Assembly (NCBI GenBank): GCA_964384675.1
Contig: CAYLNK010000038.1
Span: 1 to 31,797, forward strand
Reading direction: 5' to 3'
From: CAYLNK01 sp964384675
Lineage (GTDB): Bacteria > Acidobacteriota > Thermoanaerobaculia > UBA5066
DNA length: 31,797 bases
Positions 1 to 9,679 of the stretch are shown here, in pieces. Each line of letters starts with the position of its first letter. The first letter of the stretch is position 1. The position numbers were made by a program, and so were the translations under genes. The notes beneath the pieces were generated by a model. The model was not told the origin of the DNA. It made no database searches and saw nothing but the letters and a program-made list of their open reading frames with translations.

Positions 1-539
1 GCCGCGAGCGGCGCGCGCGCCCACGGTGTGGCCTCGAAGCGCGCGGCCGCAACTCCCCCGAGAAGGACGCGGGCGGGATCCTCGTCCACCCTCCAGCCGG
101 GCCCCGTCGCCACGCAGCCGCGGCCCACACGTTCGGCGTCGAGCGTGAGCCGGAGCGAGGCGACGCCCTGCGGATGCGACACCACGACCACGATCTCGTG
201 CCCGCCCGGGGCGAATGGTCCCTCGAGGTTCCAGACGTCGAGAGGCGCCTCGCGGCCCGCGCCCCCGCCGTCGCCGATGAGCCGCCCGTCGACGCGCAGC
301 TCGTAGCGCCGGTCGGCGCGGAGCTTCACCGTCATCCGCGGCACGTCGAACGGGAAGTCGAAGCGGGTGCCGAACGCGAGCGTCACCGCGCGGGCCTCGC
401 GCGCGGGGGGCAGGTGGCCGATCCAGAATGCGCCCCACTGCTCGTCGTCGAGCCGGATCGGGAGCCACCAGGCGAGCGCGGCGAGGAGCGCCACGACGCC
501 GAGGAGGACGCGCGCCGAGAGGACGTCACGGCGCGTCAT
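1..539 (-). CDS. Membrane-anchored protein with beta-sandwich-like domain, 3' truncated
   Basis: An open frame of 179 codons starts with ATG at 539 and runs off the left edge without a stop, so the C-terminus is missing. The N-terminus reads MTRRDVLSARVLLGVVALLA and continues into ALAWWLP, a single hydrophobic segment at about residues 8-28 behind a basic start, so it is probably a signal anchor or uncleaved signal peptide. The following residues (about 50-140) alternate polar and hydrophobic in a beta-rich pattern (KLRADRRYELRVDGRLIGDG, then LDVWNLEGPFAPGGHEIVV). This resembles the carbohydrate-binding-like beta sandwiches found in glycosidases and some glycosyltransferase-associated membrane proteins, but that is inference. 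It is divergent from kdsB with only 20 bases between the two annotated starts. The product is not recognised with certainty. Confidence 0.6.
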   Translation of the reverse strand, partial: MTRRDVLSARVLLGVVALLAALAWWLPIRLDDEQWGAFWIGHLPPAREARAVTLAFGTRFDFPFDVPRMTVKLRADRRYELRVDGRLIGDGGGAGREAPLDVWNLEGPFAPGGHEIVVVVSHPQGVASLRLTLDAERVGRGCVATGPGWRVDEDPARVLLGGVAAARFEATPWARAPLA

Positions 540-559
540 TGACCCCGTCATCGGACCCG

Positions 560-1350
560 ATGTTAGTATCGAACGTGCCCCGCCTCCCGGTCTCCCCGCT
601 CGCGGCGGTCGCCGTCATCCCGGCCCGCTTCGCCGCCCAGAGGTTCCCGGGCAAACCCCTCCATCCCATCGCCGGCATCCCGATGGTCGTGCGTGTCCTC
701 GAAAGGGCGCGGAGCGCCCGGAAGGTCGACGCCGTCCTCGTCGCGACGGACGACGAGCGGATCGCGAAGGTCGTGGAGGAGGCGGGCGGGATCGCGGTCA
801 TGACCCACCCCGACCTCCCCTCCGGGACCGATCGGATCTGGGCCGCGGTCAAGGAGATGGACGTCACGGTCGTGATCAACGTCCAGGGTGACGAGCCGAT
901 GCTGGAGCCTGCGAACATCGACCGCGTGGCGGCGTTCCTCCTCGCGAACCCGGCGTTTCCGCTCGCCACCGTCGCGACACCGATCTCCGACCCGGCCGAC
1001 GTCGCGAACCCCAACAACGTGAAGGTCGTCCGCGGGGACGACGGCCGCGCCCTCTACTTCTCCCGCTCCCCGCTCCCGTACCGCCGCCGCCCCGAGCCCG
1101 ACCTGCCGACCTGGAAGCACCTCGGCCTCTACGGCTACCGCAAGGAGGCGCTGGAGCGATGGACGTCGCTCCCGACGCATCCGCTGGAGCGGGCCGAGAG
1201 CCTCGAGCAGCTCCGGGCGATCGCGGCCGGGATGTCGATGGCCGTGCTCGAGGCCGTCGGGGATTCGATCGGAGTGGACACGCCCGAGGACGCCGAAAAG
1301 GTCGAACGCCTGCTGCTTTCCGCCACGCCCGCTACCGCCGGAGGTGACCG

Positions 1351-1354
<4 letters not shown>
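560..1354 (+). CDS. kdsB: 3-deoxy-manno-octulosonate cytidylyltransferase (CMP-Kdo synthetase)
   Basis: KdsB joins Kdo to CMP from CTP, giving CMP-Kdo, the activated sugar for the lipopolysaccharide inner core. The reaction is cytoplasmic. The 264-residue product has the family motifs in order: IPARFAAQRFPGKPL near residues 20-34, LVATDDERI near 60-68, the nucleotide-binding NVQGDEP at 107-113, HLGLYGYR at 187-194 and GVDTPED at 238-244. Length matches the usual 250-260 residues. Two starts are possible: ATG at 560 and an in-frame GTG at 575. Neither has a clear ribosome binding site, and a -10-like box between them favours a leaderless GTG start. It overlaps pyrG by four bases (ATGA), so the two are probably translationally coupled. 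This makes sense because PyrG supplies its CTP. Confidence 0.96.
564..569 (+). promoter_or_regulatory. Possible -10 element for the kdsB operon
   Basis: TAGTAT, preceded by TGT, resembles an extended -10 box and ends five bases before the in-frame GTG at 575. No well-spaced -35 is visible; TTGACC at 539-544 is about 19 bases upstream, a longer spacer than usual. If this box is used, transcription would start at about 575-577 and kdsB mRNA would be leaderless from GTG 575, not from ATG 560. Confidence 0.3.
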
Positions 1355-3039
<1,685 letters not shown>

Positions 3040-3049
3040 GGAGATCCAG

Positions 3050-3304
3050 GTGGCCGAGCCGAGACAGATCGAGGAGTCCGCGCGCTTCGGGCAGGTCGGC
3101 GAGACCTGGGGGAACCTCCTCACCGGCACACACGACTGGGCGGTGGACGACCTCCTGACCTTCGACGGCAAGGAGGTCTTCAAGGTGAAGCGGGTGCTCC
3201 AGTACCCGCTCGACGGCACCAAGGCGCTGGTCTACTACGAGAGCACGACGAGACTCCCGGTGCCCGGCTCGCCGCGGGCCGGCGGCTCCGCGGACGCGGC
3301 ATGA
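3050..3304 (+). CDS. Small conserved-looking protein of unknown function between pyrG and kdsA
   Basis: This 84-residue frame starts with GTG at 3050, preceded by AAGGAG at 3038-3043, and its stop overlaps the kdsA start (ATGA at 3301-3304). Its tight fit between two certain genes argues that it is real. The sequence is acidic to neutral with no signal peptide or membrane segment. It has a central beta-rich stretch (WAVDDLLTFDGKEVFKVKRV, then LVYYESTTRLPVP) and a Gly/Ala/Ser tail. No family is recognised. From its position it could be an accessory to nucleotide-sugar synthesis, but nothing in the sequence shows this. Confidence 0.7.
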   Translation: MAEPRQIEESARFGQVGETWGNLLTGTHDWAVDDLLTFDGKEVFKVKRVLQYPLDGTKALVYYESTTRLPVPGSPRAGGSADAA

Positions 3305-4155
3305 CGCGTGCGGTCAAGGTCCTGGCGTCGATCACGCCGTACCTCTCGGCGGGGGACCGGTGCAAGCCTGTCTTCTTCGCCGGGCCGTGCGTGATCGAGT
3401 CGCGCGCGCACGCGCTGAAGATGGCGAAGGCGATCAAGCAGGCGTTCACCGACGCCGGCGCCGTCGACCGGCTCGTCTACAAGTCGTCCTTCGACAAGGC
3501 GAACCGCTCCGCCGGCGCCTCGTTCCGCGGGCCGGGCCTGGAGAAGGGGCTCGACATCCTGTCCGAGGTGAAGGAGAGGCTCGACCTCCCGATCCTGACC
3601 GACGTCCACGAGCCGGAGCAGTGCGCTCTGGTGGCCGAGGTAGCGGACGTCCTTCAGGTCCCGGCATTCCTCTGCCGACAGACCGACCTGATCGAGGCCG
3701 CCGCCTCGACCGGCAAGGCCGTCAACGTCAAGAAGGGGCAGTTCCTCGCCCCCGACGACTGCGCCCAGATCGTCGCCAAGTGCCACGGCAAGGGAAACCG
3801 GAACGTGATGCTGTGCGAGCGCGGCACGACGTTCGGCTACCACAACCTCGTCGTCGACTTCCGCTCCCTACCGATGATGCGTGCGCTCGGCGCGCCGGTG
3901 ATCTACGACGCCACGCACTCGCTCCAGCTCCCGGGCGGGCTCGGCACCGAGACGGGCGGCTCGCGCCAGTATGCGCCGGCCCTCGCGCGGGCGGCGGCGG
4001 CGGTGGGCGTCGACGGCTACTTCTTCGAGGTACACGACGAGCCGGCGAAGGCGAAGTCGGACCGGGCCACGCAGCTCCCCCTCGAGATCCTCCCGAAGTT
4101 CCTCGCCGACCTCCTGCGCTTCGACGCCCTGCGCCGGGAGACGGACGCCGCGTGA
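3301..4155 (+). CDS. kdsA: 3-deoxy-8-phosphooctulonate synthase (Kdo-8-phosphate synthase)
   Basis: KdsA condenses phosphoenolpyruvate with arabinose 5-phosphate to give Kdo 8-phosphate, the committed step to Kdo. The 284-residue TIM-barrel protein has FAGPCVIES at 26-34, YKSSFDKANRS at 60-70, DVHEPEQ at 101-107, FLCRQTDL at 123-130 and VNVKKGQF at 141-148. Cys30 stands where metal-dependent enzymes (such as that of Aquifex) carry the metal-binding Cys and where the E. coli metal-independent form has Asn. The other expected metal ligands are also present: His206 in ATHSLQLPGG, Glu243 in YFFEVHDE and Asp254. It is therefore predicted to be the metal-dependent class. The start overlaps the upstream stop by four bases and the stop overlaps the next start (GTGA). 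Confidence 0.98.
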   Translation: MTRAVKVLASITPYLSAGDRCKPVFFAGPCVIESRAHALKMAKAIKQAFTDAGAVDRLVYKSSFDKANRSAGASFRGPGLEKGLDILSEVKERLDLPILTDVHEPEQCALVAEVADVLQVPAFLCRQTDLIEAAASTGKAVNVKKGQFLAPDDCAQIVAKCHGKGNRNVMLCERGTTFGYHNLVVDFRSLPMMRALGAPVIYDATHSLQLPGGLGTETGGSRQYAPALARAAAAVGVDGYFFEVHDEPAKAKSDRATQLPLEILPKFLADLLRFDALRRETDAA

Positions 4156-4616
4156 CCGGCACGCCGCGCTGGCGCGGCATCGTCACCGGCGGCCTCGTCG
4201 CCGGGACTCTCGACCTCGCGTTCGCCTTCACGCAGGCGTGGTTGCGGGGGCGCGGGCCCGGACGGGTCCTCCAGACCATCGCGAGCGGGCTGCTGGGGAA
4301 GGCATCGTTCGAGGGCGGCGTCGGCACGATGGCGCTCGGACTCTTCCTCCACTTCGTCATCGCGCTCGGCGCCGCGGCGACGTACGCGATCGCGAGCCGC
4401 GGGCTCCGCGTCCTCGTGACCCGTGCCGTCCCCTGCGGCCTCGCGTTCGGCGTCGGCGTCTACGTCTTCATGAACTTCGTCGTCCTGCCGCTCTCCGCCT
4501 TCCCGCTGAAGGTGACGTACCCTCTGCGCGCGCTGATCCCGGGCCTCCTCATTCACATGCTCGGGGTCGGGCTCCCGATCGCGCTCTTCAACCGCCGGTA
4601 CGCCAACGTCCGCTGA
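4152..4616 (+). CDS. Small polytopic membrane protein of unknown function
   Basis: This 154-residue frame starts with GTG at 4152, overlapping the kdsA stop as GTGA, so it is probably coupled to kdsA. It has about four hydrophobic segments: around residues 8-24 (IVTGGLVAGTLDLAFAF), 55-76 (MALGLFLHFVIALGAAATYA), 90-112 (PCGLAFGVGVYVFMNFVVLP) and 127-147 (LIPGLLIHMLGVGLPIAL). The pattern, with GTLDL near the start and a final HMLGVGLPIAL segment followed by a short basic tail, resembles a family of uncharacterised small inner-membrane proteins. No catalytic motif is seen. Its function, including any link to Kdo or lipopolysaccharide, is unknown. Confidence 0.8.
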   Translation: MTGTPRWRGIVTGGLVAGTLDLAFAFTQAWLRGRGPGRVLQTIASGLLGKASFEGGVGTMALGLFLHFVIALGAAATYAIASRGLRVLVTRAVPCGLAFGVGVYVFMNFVVLPLSAFPLKVTYPLRALIPGLLIHMLGVGLPIALFNRRYANVR

Positions 4617-4640
4617 GCCACCGCGGGCGCGCGACGTGGC
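4617..4640. terminator. Hairpin between convergent genes, possible two-way terminator
   Basis: GCCACCGCG at 4617-4625 can pair with CGCG and GTGGC (4630-4640) around a GGCG loop, leaving a two-base AC bulge. It sits in the 28-base gap between the kdsA operon and the convergent ELWxxDGT gene. There is no run of T on either side, so it is at best a weak intrinsic terminator. Confidence 0.3.
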
Positions 4641-4644
4641 GAAA

Positions 4645-7197
4645 TCAGGGTCTCGTGGGTCGGCGCGTCACGGGCCGGCCTGGCGACGTCGCCACGCGGT
4701 GCGGGCTCGGGAGCTCGAGCCTCCGGAGCTCGTAGCCGACGCTCCAGTCGAAGGCCGAGAAGTAGAGAGACCCGCCGTCGGCGACGAGGCCACCCGGATA
4801 GGACGAGGAGGCCCCCTCCGCGATGTCGGCGACGAGCCGCGTACCCGCCTCGGTCCCGTCGCTCACCCAGAGCTCGCGGCCGTGGACGCCGTCGTCCGCG
4901 CTGAAGTAGAGGAGCCCGTCCGCGACGCACATCTGGCGGGGGAACGAGCTGGGCGCGCCGGGAGCGATGTCCTTCACCTGATACGTGCCCGCCTCGGTCC
5001 CGTCGCTCCGCCAGAGCTCGAAGCCGTTCGCATCCGACGCGGTGAAGAACAGCACCCCGTTCGCGTCGACCAGCGAGTACGGCTCCGATCCGGCGATGCC
5101 CGGGTTGATGTCCTTCACGCGGTGCGTTCCGGAAGGCGTCCCGTCCGACGTCCAGAGCTCGCCGCCGTCGGCGCCATCGAGCGACCTTGCCGTGAAGAAG
5201 AGGCGCCCCGCGGAGACGGTCAGATCATAGGGCAGGGCCCCGCCCGGGAGGGTGAAGGTCCCGACCTCCGTTCCGTCGCTCCTGACGAGCTCCCCGGACG
5301 AGGAGGTCGTCGGGAGGTTGAAGAAGCCGATACCGCCGAGCCCCGCCGCCTGGGCCTTGCTCCCGCTGCCGACGTACCCGCCCTTCACCCGCCGCGTCCC
5401 TTCGGGGGAGCCGTCGCTCTCCCAGATGGCGAGGTCCCAGGGCGGCTCGGACCCGACGAAGAGAAGGCGCCCCCCGACCTCCGCGGCGGCGCCCCAAGGG
5501 AGGACCGTGCCGAGCGGGCGGGTCCCCGCACTGGTGGGGTCAGTGGCCCAGAGTCGGCTCGGGGTGTCCGGCGTGCTGCCTCTGAAGTAGAGCCGTCCTC
5601 CCGCGGTCCCGAGGACGGCTTCGGTCTGGAGGTGGAGGCTCTCGTCGTAGGCGGGATCGGCGATCTCTCCATCGGTCCGAATCAGCTGGTACCCGCCGGG
5701 GAGCGACCCGCGAAAGAACGCCGCGTCTCCGAGCCGGGTGAGCCTGCCCGTGACGGAGGTCGCTCCGCCAGCGCGGCCGGCCAGAGGTCTCGTCCCCGCG
5801 GCCGTGCCGTCGGAGGTATAGACGTGGCTCGACCCGGTGCCGGCGGGAAGGAGCACCCGCCCCCCGACCACTCCGAGCGGCTCACCCGAGCTGCCCGGGT
5901 ATTCGAGCGTCGGCGCGGAAACGGGGCTCCCGAATCCGAGGTCGTAGCTGACGAGCCGGGGCCCGGAGTCGGCCGGAGCGACGAAGACCCTCGAACCCGC
6001 GACCGCGACGCTCGTGACGATTCCGCTGCCTGGAAGAGGGGCCTTGCGCGTTCCGGCGACGGTGCCGTCGGTGCTCCAGATACGCCCGTCGGCGAGGATC
6101 AGGAGCGGGGTTCCAGGATCATCGGTCGGGACGAGACCCGAGATCTTCGACAGCTTTGCGATCTCGAAGGTCCCCGCCGCCGTACCGTCCGAACGCCAGA
6201 GCCGTTCTTCCCGGGCCGGCGTCCAGACCCGGAAATAGAGGAGGCCGCCGGTCGAGACCTCGAGGTCCGGAGGGGTCGACACCCCGAACGTCGTCACGAG
6301 CTGAGTGCCTCCCGCCGTTCCGTCCGTCCGCCAGAGCGACTCCGATTCCCCCCCTCCCGTGAAGAAGAACGTGACGGCCCCGAGCCGGGTCCCGCCTCGG
6401 GGGCCGCGGTCGAACGGTCCGAGAGCCTTCAGCCGCGACGTCCCACCCTCGGTCCCGTCCGAGGACCACAGCTCGAGGACCCCGTTCGCGAACCGGCCGA
6501 ACAGAGCCTTCTCGCCGCACGTCAGGAGGCCGCTCTCCACCTTCACGCTCGTGACGGAGGTCCCGCCGACCCTGCCGTCGGCCACACCGAGCCGTCCGTC
6601 GGGAACGACGAAGAACACGCGGCTCCCGGCCGAGTCGAGCCGATAGGTTGCGTCGCCTTCCGCGCCCGCGGTCGAGGTCTCGTCCCGGATGAGATACGTG
6701 CCGTCCGTCGTGCCATCCGATCGCCAGATCTGGTAGCCGGCCCCGGGTGTGTAGGCGAGAAACAGCACGGTTCCGTCGGCCAGAGGGGCGAAGCTGAACG
6801 GCTCGGATCCGGCCGCACCGGGGAAGATGTCCTTCACCAGGCGTGTCCCTTCAGTGGTTCCGTCCGTCCGCCAGAGCTCGCGGCCGGCTGGCGCGCCGTC
6901 GTGCCCCGAGAAGAGGAGGGTGCCGTCGGCCATCCTGTGCGCCTTCGCGCCGTCGACGTACACCGTGTCCCTCACGCAGGCGAGCGAGCCGAACCCATTC
7001 CAGCGCCAGAGCCCGAAGCTCTGCGTCGAGACGAGAGCTTCCCCCCGGAAGGGGACGAGCCGCGCGGGGGAAACGACCACTCCGGACACCCCCGGCGTCA
7101 GGTCCTTCACGAGCGCGGGCACCTGTGCCGAGGCGACCGGGAAGTGGAGCAACGAGGCGATGACGAGTCCGCCGACGAGCCTGGGTGCCCTCTCCAC
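4645..7197 (-). CDS. Secreted ELWxxDGT-repeat protein
   Basis: The product is about 850 residues. The start is taken as GTG at 7197, because GGAGG at 7204-7208 lies six bases upstream and the protein then opens with a normal signal peptide (basic ERAPR, then LVGGLVIASLLHFPVASAQ, cleavage after AQ). A longer in-frame ATG at 7266 would bury this signal. The mature part is almost entirely a repeat of about 50-60 residues with the core LWRSDGTxxGTxxVKDI. At least 13 cores are visible, some degraded (LWATDPTSAGT, IWESDGSPEGT), and this matches the ELWxxDGT repeat family. The repeats are expected to form a beta-propeller-like array. No enzyme domain or C-terminal sorting signal is seen. Role unknown; probably extracellular or periplasmic. 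The 207 bases between its start and the CRISPR array hold its leader and no other visible gene. Confidence 0.88.
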   Translation of the reverse strand: MERAPRLVGGLVIASLLHFPVASAQVPALVKDLTPGVSGVVVSPARLVPFRGEALVSTQSFGLWRWNGFGSLACVRDTVYVDGAKAHRMADGTLLFSGHDGAPAGRELWRTDGTTEGTRLVKDIFPGAAGSEPFSFAPLADGTVLFLAYTPGAGYQIWRSDGTTDGTYLIRDETSTAGAEGDATYRLDSAGSRVFFVVPDGRLGVADGRVGGTSVTSVKVESGLLTCGEKALFGRFANGVLELWSSDGTEGGTSRLKALGPFDRGPRGGTRLGAVTFFFTGGGESESLWRTDGTAGGTQLVTTFGVSTPPDLEVSTGGLLYFRVWTPAREERLWRSDGTAAGTFEIAKLSKISGLVPTDDPGTPLLILADGRIWSTDGTVAGTRKAPLPGSGIVTSVAVAGSRVFVAPADSGPRLVSYDLGFGSPVSAPTLEYPGSSGEPLGVVGGRVLLPAGTGSSHVYTSDGTAAGTRPLAGRAGGATSVTGRLTRLGDAAFFRGSLPGGYQLIRTDGEIADPAYDESLHLQTEAVLGTAGGRLYFRGSTPDTPSRLWATDPTSAGTRPLGTVLPWGAAAEVGGRLLFVGSEPPWDLAIWESDGSPEGTRRVKGGYVGSGSKAQAAGLGGIGFFNLPTTSSSGELVRSDGTEVGTFTLPGGALPYDLTVSAGRLFFTARSLDGADGGELWTSDGTPSGTHRVKDINPGIAGSEPYSLVDANGVLFFTASDANGFELWRSDGTEAGTYQVKDIAPGAPSSFPRQMCVADGLLYFSADDGVHGRELWVSDGTEAGTRLVADIAEGASSSYPGGLVADGGSLYFSAFDWSVGYELRRLELPSPHRVATSPGRPVTRRPTRP

Positions 7198-7404
7198 CTT
7201 CCACCTCCACGCGCGCGAAATGCTCCGGCCGCTCCGTTCCACGCTCGCGCCCGACGAGCATCTCATCTCGACAGGTCGTGCTCCGTTTACCTTCTTGCGT
7301 CAGCGCGTCGGGCCACCGAACGAGGACGCGGTCGAGACTCGCCGCTCGAGATCAACTCTTGGTCGCGCCGGGGCACACTCCAGCAGGTCGAGCTGCGCCG
7401 GGTA

Positions 7405-7440
7405 CCTCGTATGGAGCTCCGGCTTGGATGCCGGGGAAAC
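7405..7440 (-). repeat. Degenerate leader-distal terminal CRISPR repeat
   Basis: Compared with the consensus (plus-strand numbering within the repeat) this copy differs at positions 1, 4, 5, 6 and 14. Most changes fall at the 3' end of the repeat as transcribed. Terminal decay of this kind is usual for the oldest, leader-distal repeat. The pairing half CCCCGGC is kept on one side, but the change at position 14 breaks one pair of the stem. Confidence 0.9.
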
Positions 7441-9182
7441 CAGGCCGTCTCGCAGACGATGGGGATCAACCGCGGCTCGCTTCAATGGAGCCCCGGCTTG
7501 GATGCCGGGGAAACGCCCGCGCCGTCGCCGAGCGCGCGGCGCAGAACGCCGCTTCAATGGAGCCCCGGCTTGGATGCCGGGGAAACGAATCCGAACGAGT
7601 AGTGCCAGACGAGCGCTCCGTGCTTCAATGGAGCCCCGGCTTGGATGCCGGGGAAACTGGCCTGCACCGAGGACGCTGAGCCGGGCGACGACGTCGCTTC
7701 AATGGAGCCCCGGCTTGGATGCCGGGGAAACATCCGGAGGCGGTCCTCGCGGAGTGCCAGGAGCTCCAGCTTCAATGGAGCCCCGGCTTGGATGCCGGGG
7801 AAACAGGACGTGGCCCGCAAGGAACACGAGCGGCTCGTGGAGCTTCAATGGAGCCCCGGCTTGGATGCCGGGGAAACCCACGTCGGGACGGTACGGCGGG
7901 TCACGGTAGGTCTGGCTTCAATGGAGCCCCGGCTTGGATGCCGGGGAAACATGCTGCGCGAGGCCCCTGGTCGCGCGGCCACGATGCTTCAATGGAGCCC
8001 CGGCTTGGATGCCGGGGAAACGCGGACCTATCTCGCCATGGACGACTGGGGCGTCTTGCTTCAATGGAGCCCCGGCTTGGATGCCGGGGAAACACGGCGA
8101 GAACGCGCGAGACCAGGTCGGTGGCGATGCTTCAATGGAGCCCCGGCTTGGATGCCGGGGAAACGTGCTGGTGAGGGAGCGACGCGTCCGGTGCCCGGAC
8201 TGGCTTCAATGGAGCCCCGGCTTGGATGCCGGGGAAACTTGAGTCGATCGTCGGATGGTGGGGCACTAAGGGTGCTTCAATGGAGCCCCGGCTTGGATGC
8301 CGGGGAAACGGGATCCTCCGCGGCCTGAACGACACGTCCCGCTGGGCTTCAATGGAGCCCCGGCTTGGATGCCGGGGAAACTTCGACCAGGCGCCTTCCT
8401 CGTCGCGCGCCACCGTGAAGCTTCAATGGAGCCCCGGCTTGGATGCCGGGGAAACCCGCCCCCGACGGACGTGTCGCGTGTCATCGTTGGGCTTCAATGG
8501 AGCCCCGGCTTGGATGCCGGGGAAACCCGCCGGAACGGTGGGTAGAGCGCCCACCACCGCCGGCTTCAATGGAGCCCCGGCTTGGATGCCGGGGAAACCG
8601 CTGGCGTCACCGCCGCCCTGCGCGCTCGCAAGGACCCGCTTCAATGGAGCCCCGGCTTGGATGCCGGGGAAACGATCGGCCCGTCCGCGGTAAGGACGGA
8701 GTGAAAGTAGCTTCAATGGAGCCCCGGCTTGGATGCCGGGGAAACCTCGTAGCATCTCGCTGTCCTTGCCGAGCCGAGAGAAGCTTCAATGGAGCCCCGG
8801 CTTGGATGCCGGGGAAACCGCGCTGCTCGCCTCCATCGCCGCGGACAGCGGCGAGACGCTTCAATGGAGCCCCGGCTTGGATGCCGGGGAAACACAGAGC
8901 AGATTCAAACGGTTACGTGAGGCGCGCGGGGCTTCAATGGAGCCCCGGCTTGGATGCCGGGGAAACTTCGGCGAACCGTTCGCGACGTCGCCGGAGACGA
9001 TGCTTCAATGGAGCCCCGGCTTGGATGCCGGGGAAACGGATCTCCTCCAGCTCGTTGGGCCGCACGTCTCCGCGCTTCAATGGAGCCCCGGCTTGGATGC
9101 CGGGGAAACCGATGGAGATCCTGTTCCTCCTCGGCCGCGTGACCGAGCTTCAATGGAGCCCCGGCTTGGATGCCGGGGAAAC
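7405..9182 (-). CRISPR. Type I-G CRISPR array, 25 repeats and 24 spacers
   Basis: A 36-base repeat recurs 25 times. Read on the minus strand it begins GTTTCCCCGGCATCC and ends GGGGCTCCATTGAAGC; CCCCGGC and GCCGGGG form a seven-base stem around ATCCAA. By eye 24 copies are identical and one, at 7405-7440, is degenerate. Spacers are 35-39 bases and all differ. Repeat starts on the plus strand are 7405, 7479, 7551, 7622, 7696, 7769, 7842, 7915, 7986, 8058, 8129, 8203, 8274, 8346, 8420, 8491, 8563, 8638, 8710, 8783, 8858, 8931, 9002, 9074 and 9147. The degenerate end copy, the ATTGAAGC repeat end and the cas genes on the other side all indicate that the leader is at the 9183 side and that transcription runs toward 7405. 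The newest spacers should then be nearest 9182. Confidence 0.99.
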
Positions 9183-9388
9183 AGCCCGGATTCTATCCCC
9201 TTGCTGGGCGGCGACTTCTGTGGAGTCTTTCGAGAGGCCTCGTGGGCGAGAGGCCGCACGCGGGCTCATTGACCACGCAATCGGCGAAGCGACGTAGTCG
9301 CTTGCACTTCCGGCGACGAGCGATCCCCGAAATCTCGCGAGCACGTCACCGCTCGATTCTTCGGTTGTCATACAGCCCTCGTCCGCGC
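9183..9388 (-). promoter_or_regulatory. CRISPR leader between cas2 and the array
   Basis: These 206 bases lie between the cas2 stop and the first (leader-proximal) repeat and contain no plausible gene. On the minus strand, TAGAAT at 9195-9190 resembles a -10 box whose start point would fall at the leader-repeat junction; no good -35 is seen. Two direct copies of CGAGAGGCC lie at 9231-9239 and 9247-9255 (16-base period), and an inverted repeat lies at 9287-9303. The leader is expected to carry the pre-crRNA promoter and the signals that direct new spacers to the first repeat. Confidence 0.75.
9287..9303. repeat. Inverted repeat in the CRISPR leader
   Basis: AAGCGAC and GTCGCTT form perfect seven-base arms around GTA. 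The element lies about 105 bases from the first repeat and 85 bases past the cas2 stop. It has no T-run, so it is a poor intrinsic terminator; a protein-binding site or a transcript hairpin after cas2 are both possible. Confidence 0.5.
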
Positions 9389-9679
9389 TCAGACGACGAG
9401 GGGAACGCGCCGGGCTTCCTGGTAGACGCGACCCAGCGCCCTGATCCGCTCGGCGACGTGCCCATCCGATGGGCCCAGCTCGATCAGAAGAACCTGATCC
9501 TCCGTCGGCTTGATGATCTCACCAAGGTTCGAAACCAGAGCTTCCCGCTGACGCTCCGTCAGGTCGCACCGGAACACCGAGAGCTGGAGATGATCTCCGG
9601 CCCCCATCATCGTCTTGAACACACGTCGGAGACGCCGGGGGTCGGAGATGTCGTAGGTGACGATGTACCGAGCCTTCAT
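9389..9679 (-). CDS. cas2: CRISPR-associated endonuclease Cas2
   Basis: Cas2 dimerises and bridges two Cas1 dimers in the spacer integrase. The 96-residue protein has the usual ferredoxin-like start, MKARYIVTYDISDPRRLRRVF, with the conserved Asp10 after the first strand, and a second half containing HLQLSVFRCDLTERQREAL and a DQVLLIELG strand. Length matches the family. Its ATG at 9679 overlaps the cas4-cas1 stop (ATGA). It is the last gene of the cas operon, directly before the leader. Confidence 0.96.
   Translation of the reverse strand: MKARYIVTYDISDPRRLRRVFKTMMGAGDHLQLSVFRCDLTERQREALVSNLGEIIKPTEDQVLLIELGPSDGHVAERIRALGRVYQEARRVPLVV

Noticed and set aside
7441..9146. Self-targeting spacers against genes in this window
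   Set aside because: No spacer was seen to match another part of the window, but only visual comparison was possible.
7185..9371. Long reading frames on both strands with repeated SMEPRLGCRGN-like or FPGIQAGAPLK-like text
   Set aside because: They are translations of the CRISPR repeats, whose periodic spacing keeps frames open. They are not proteins.
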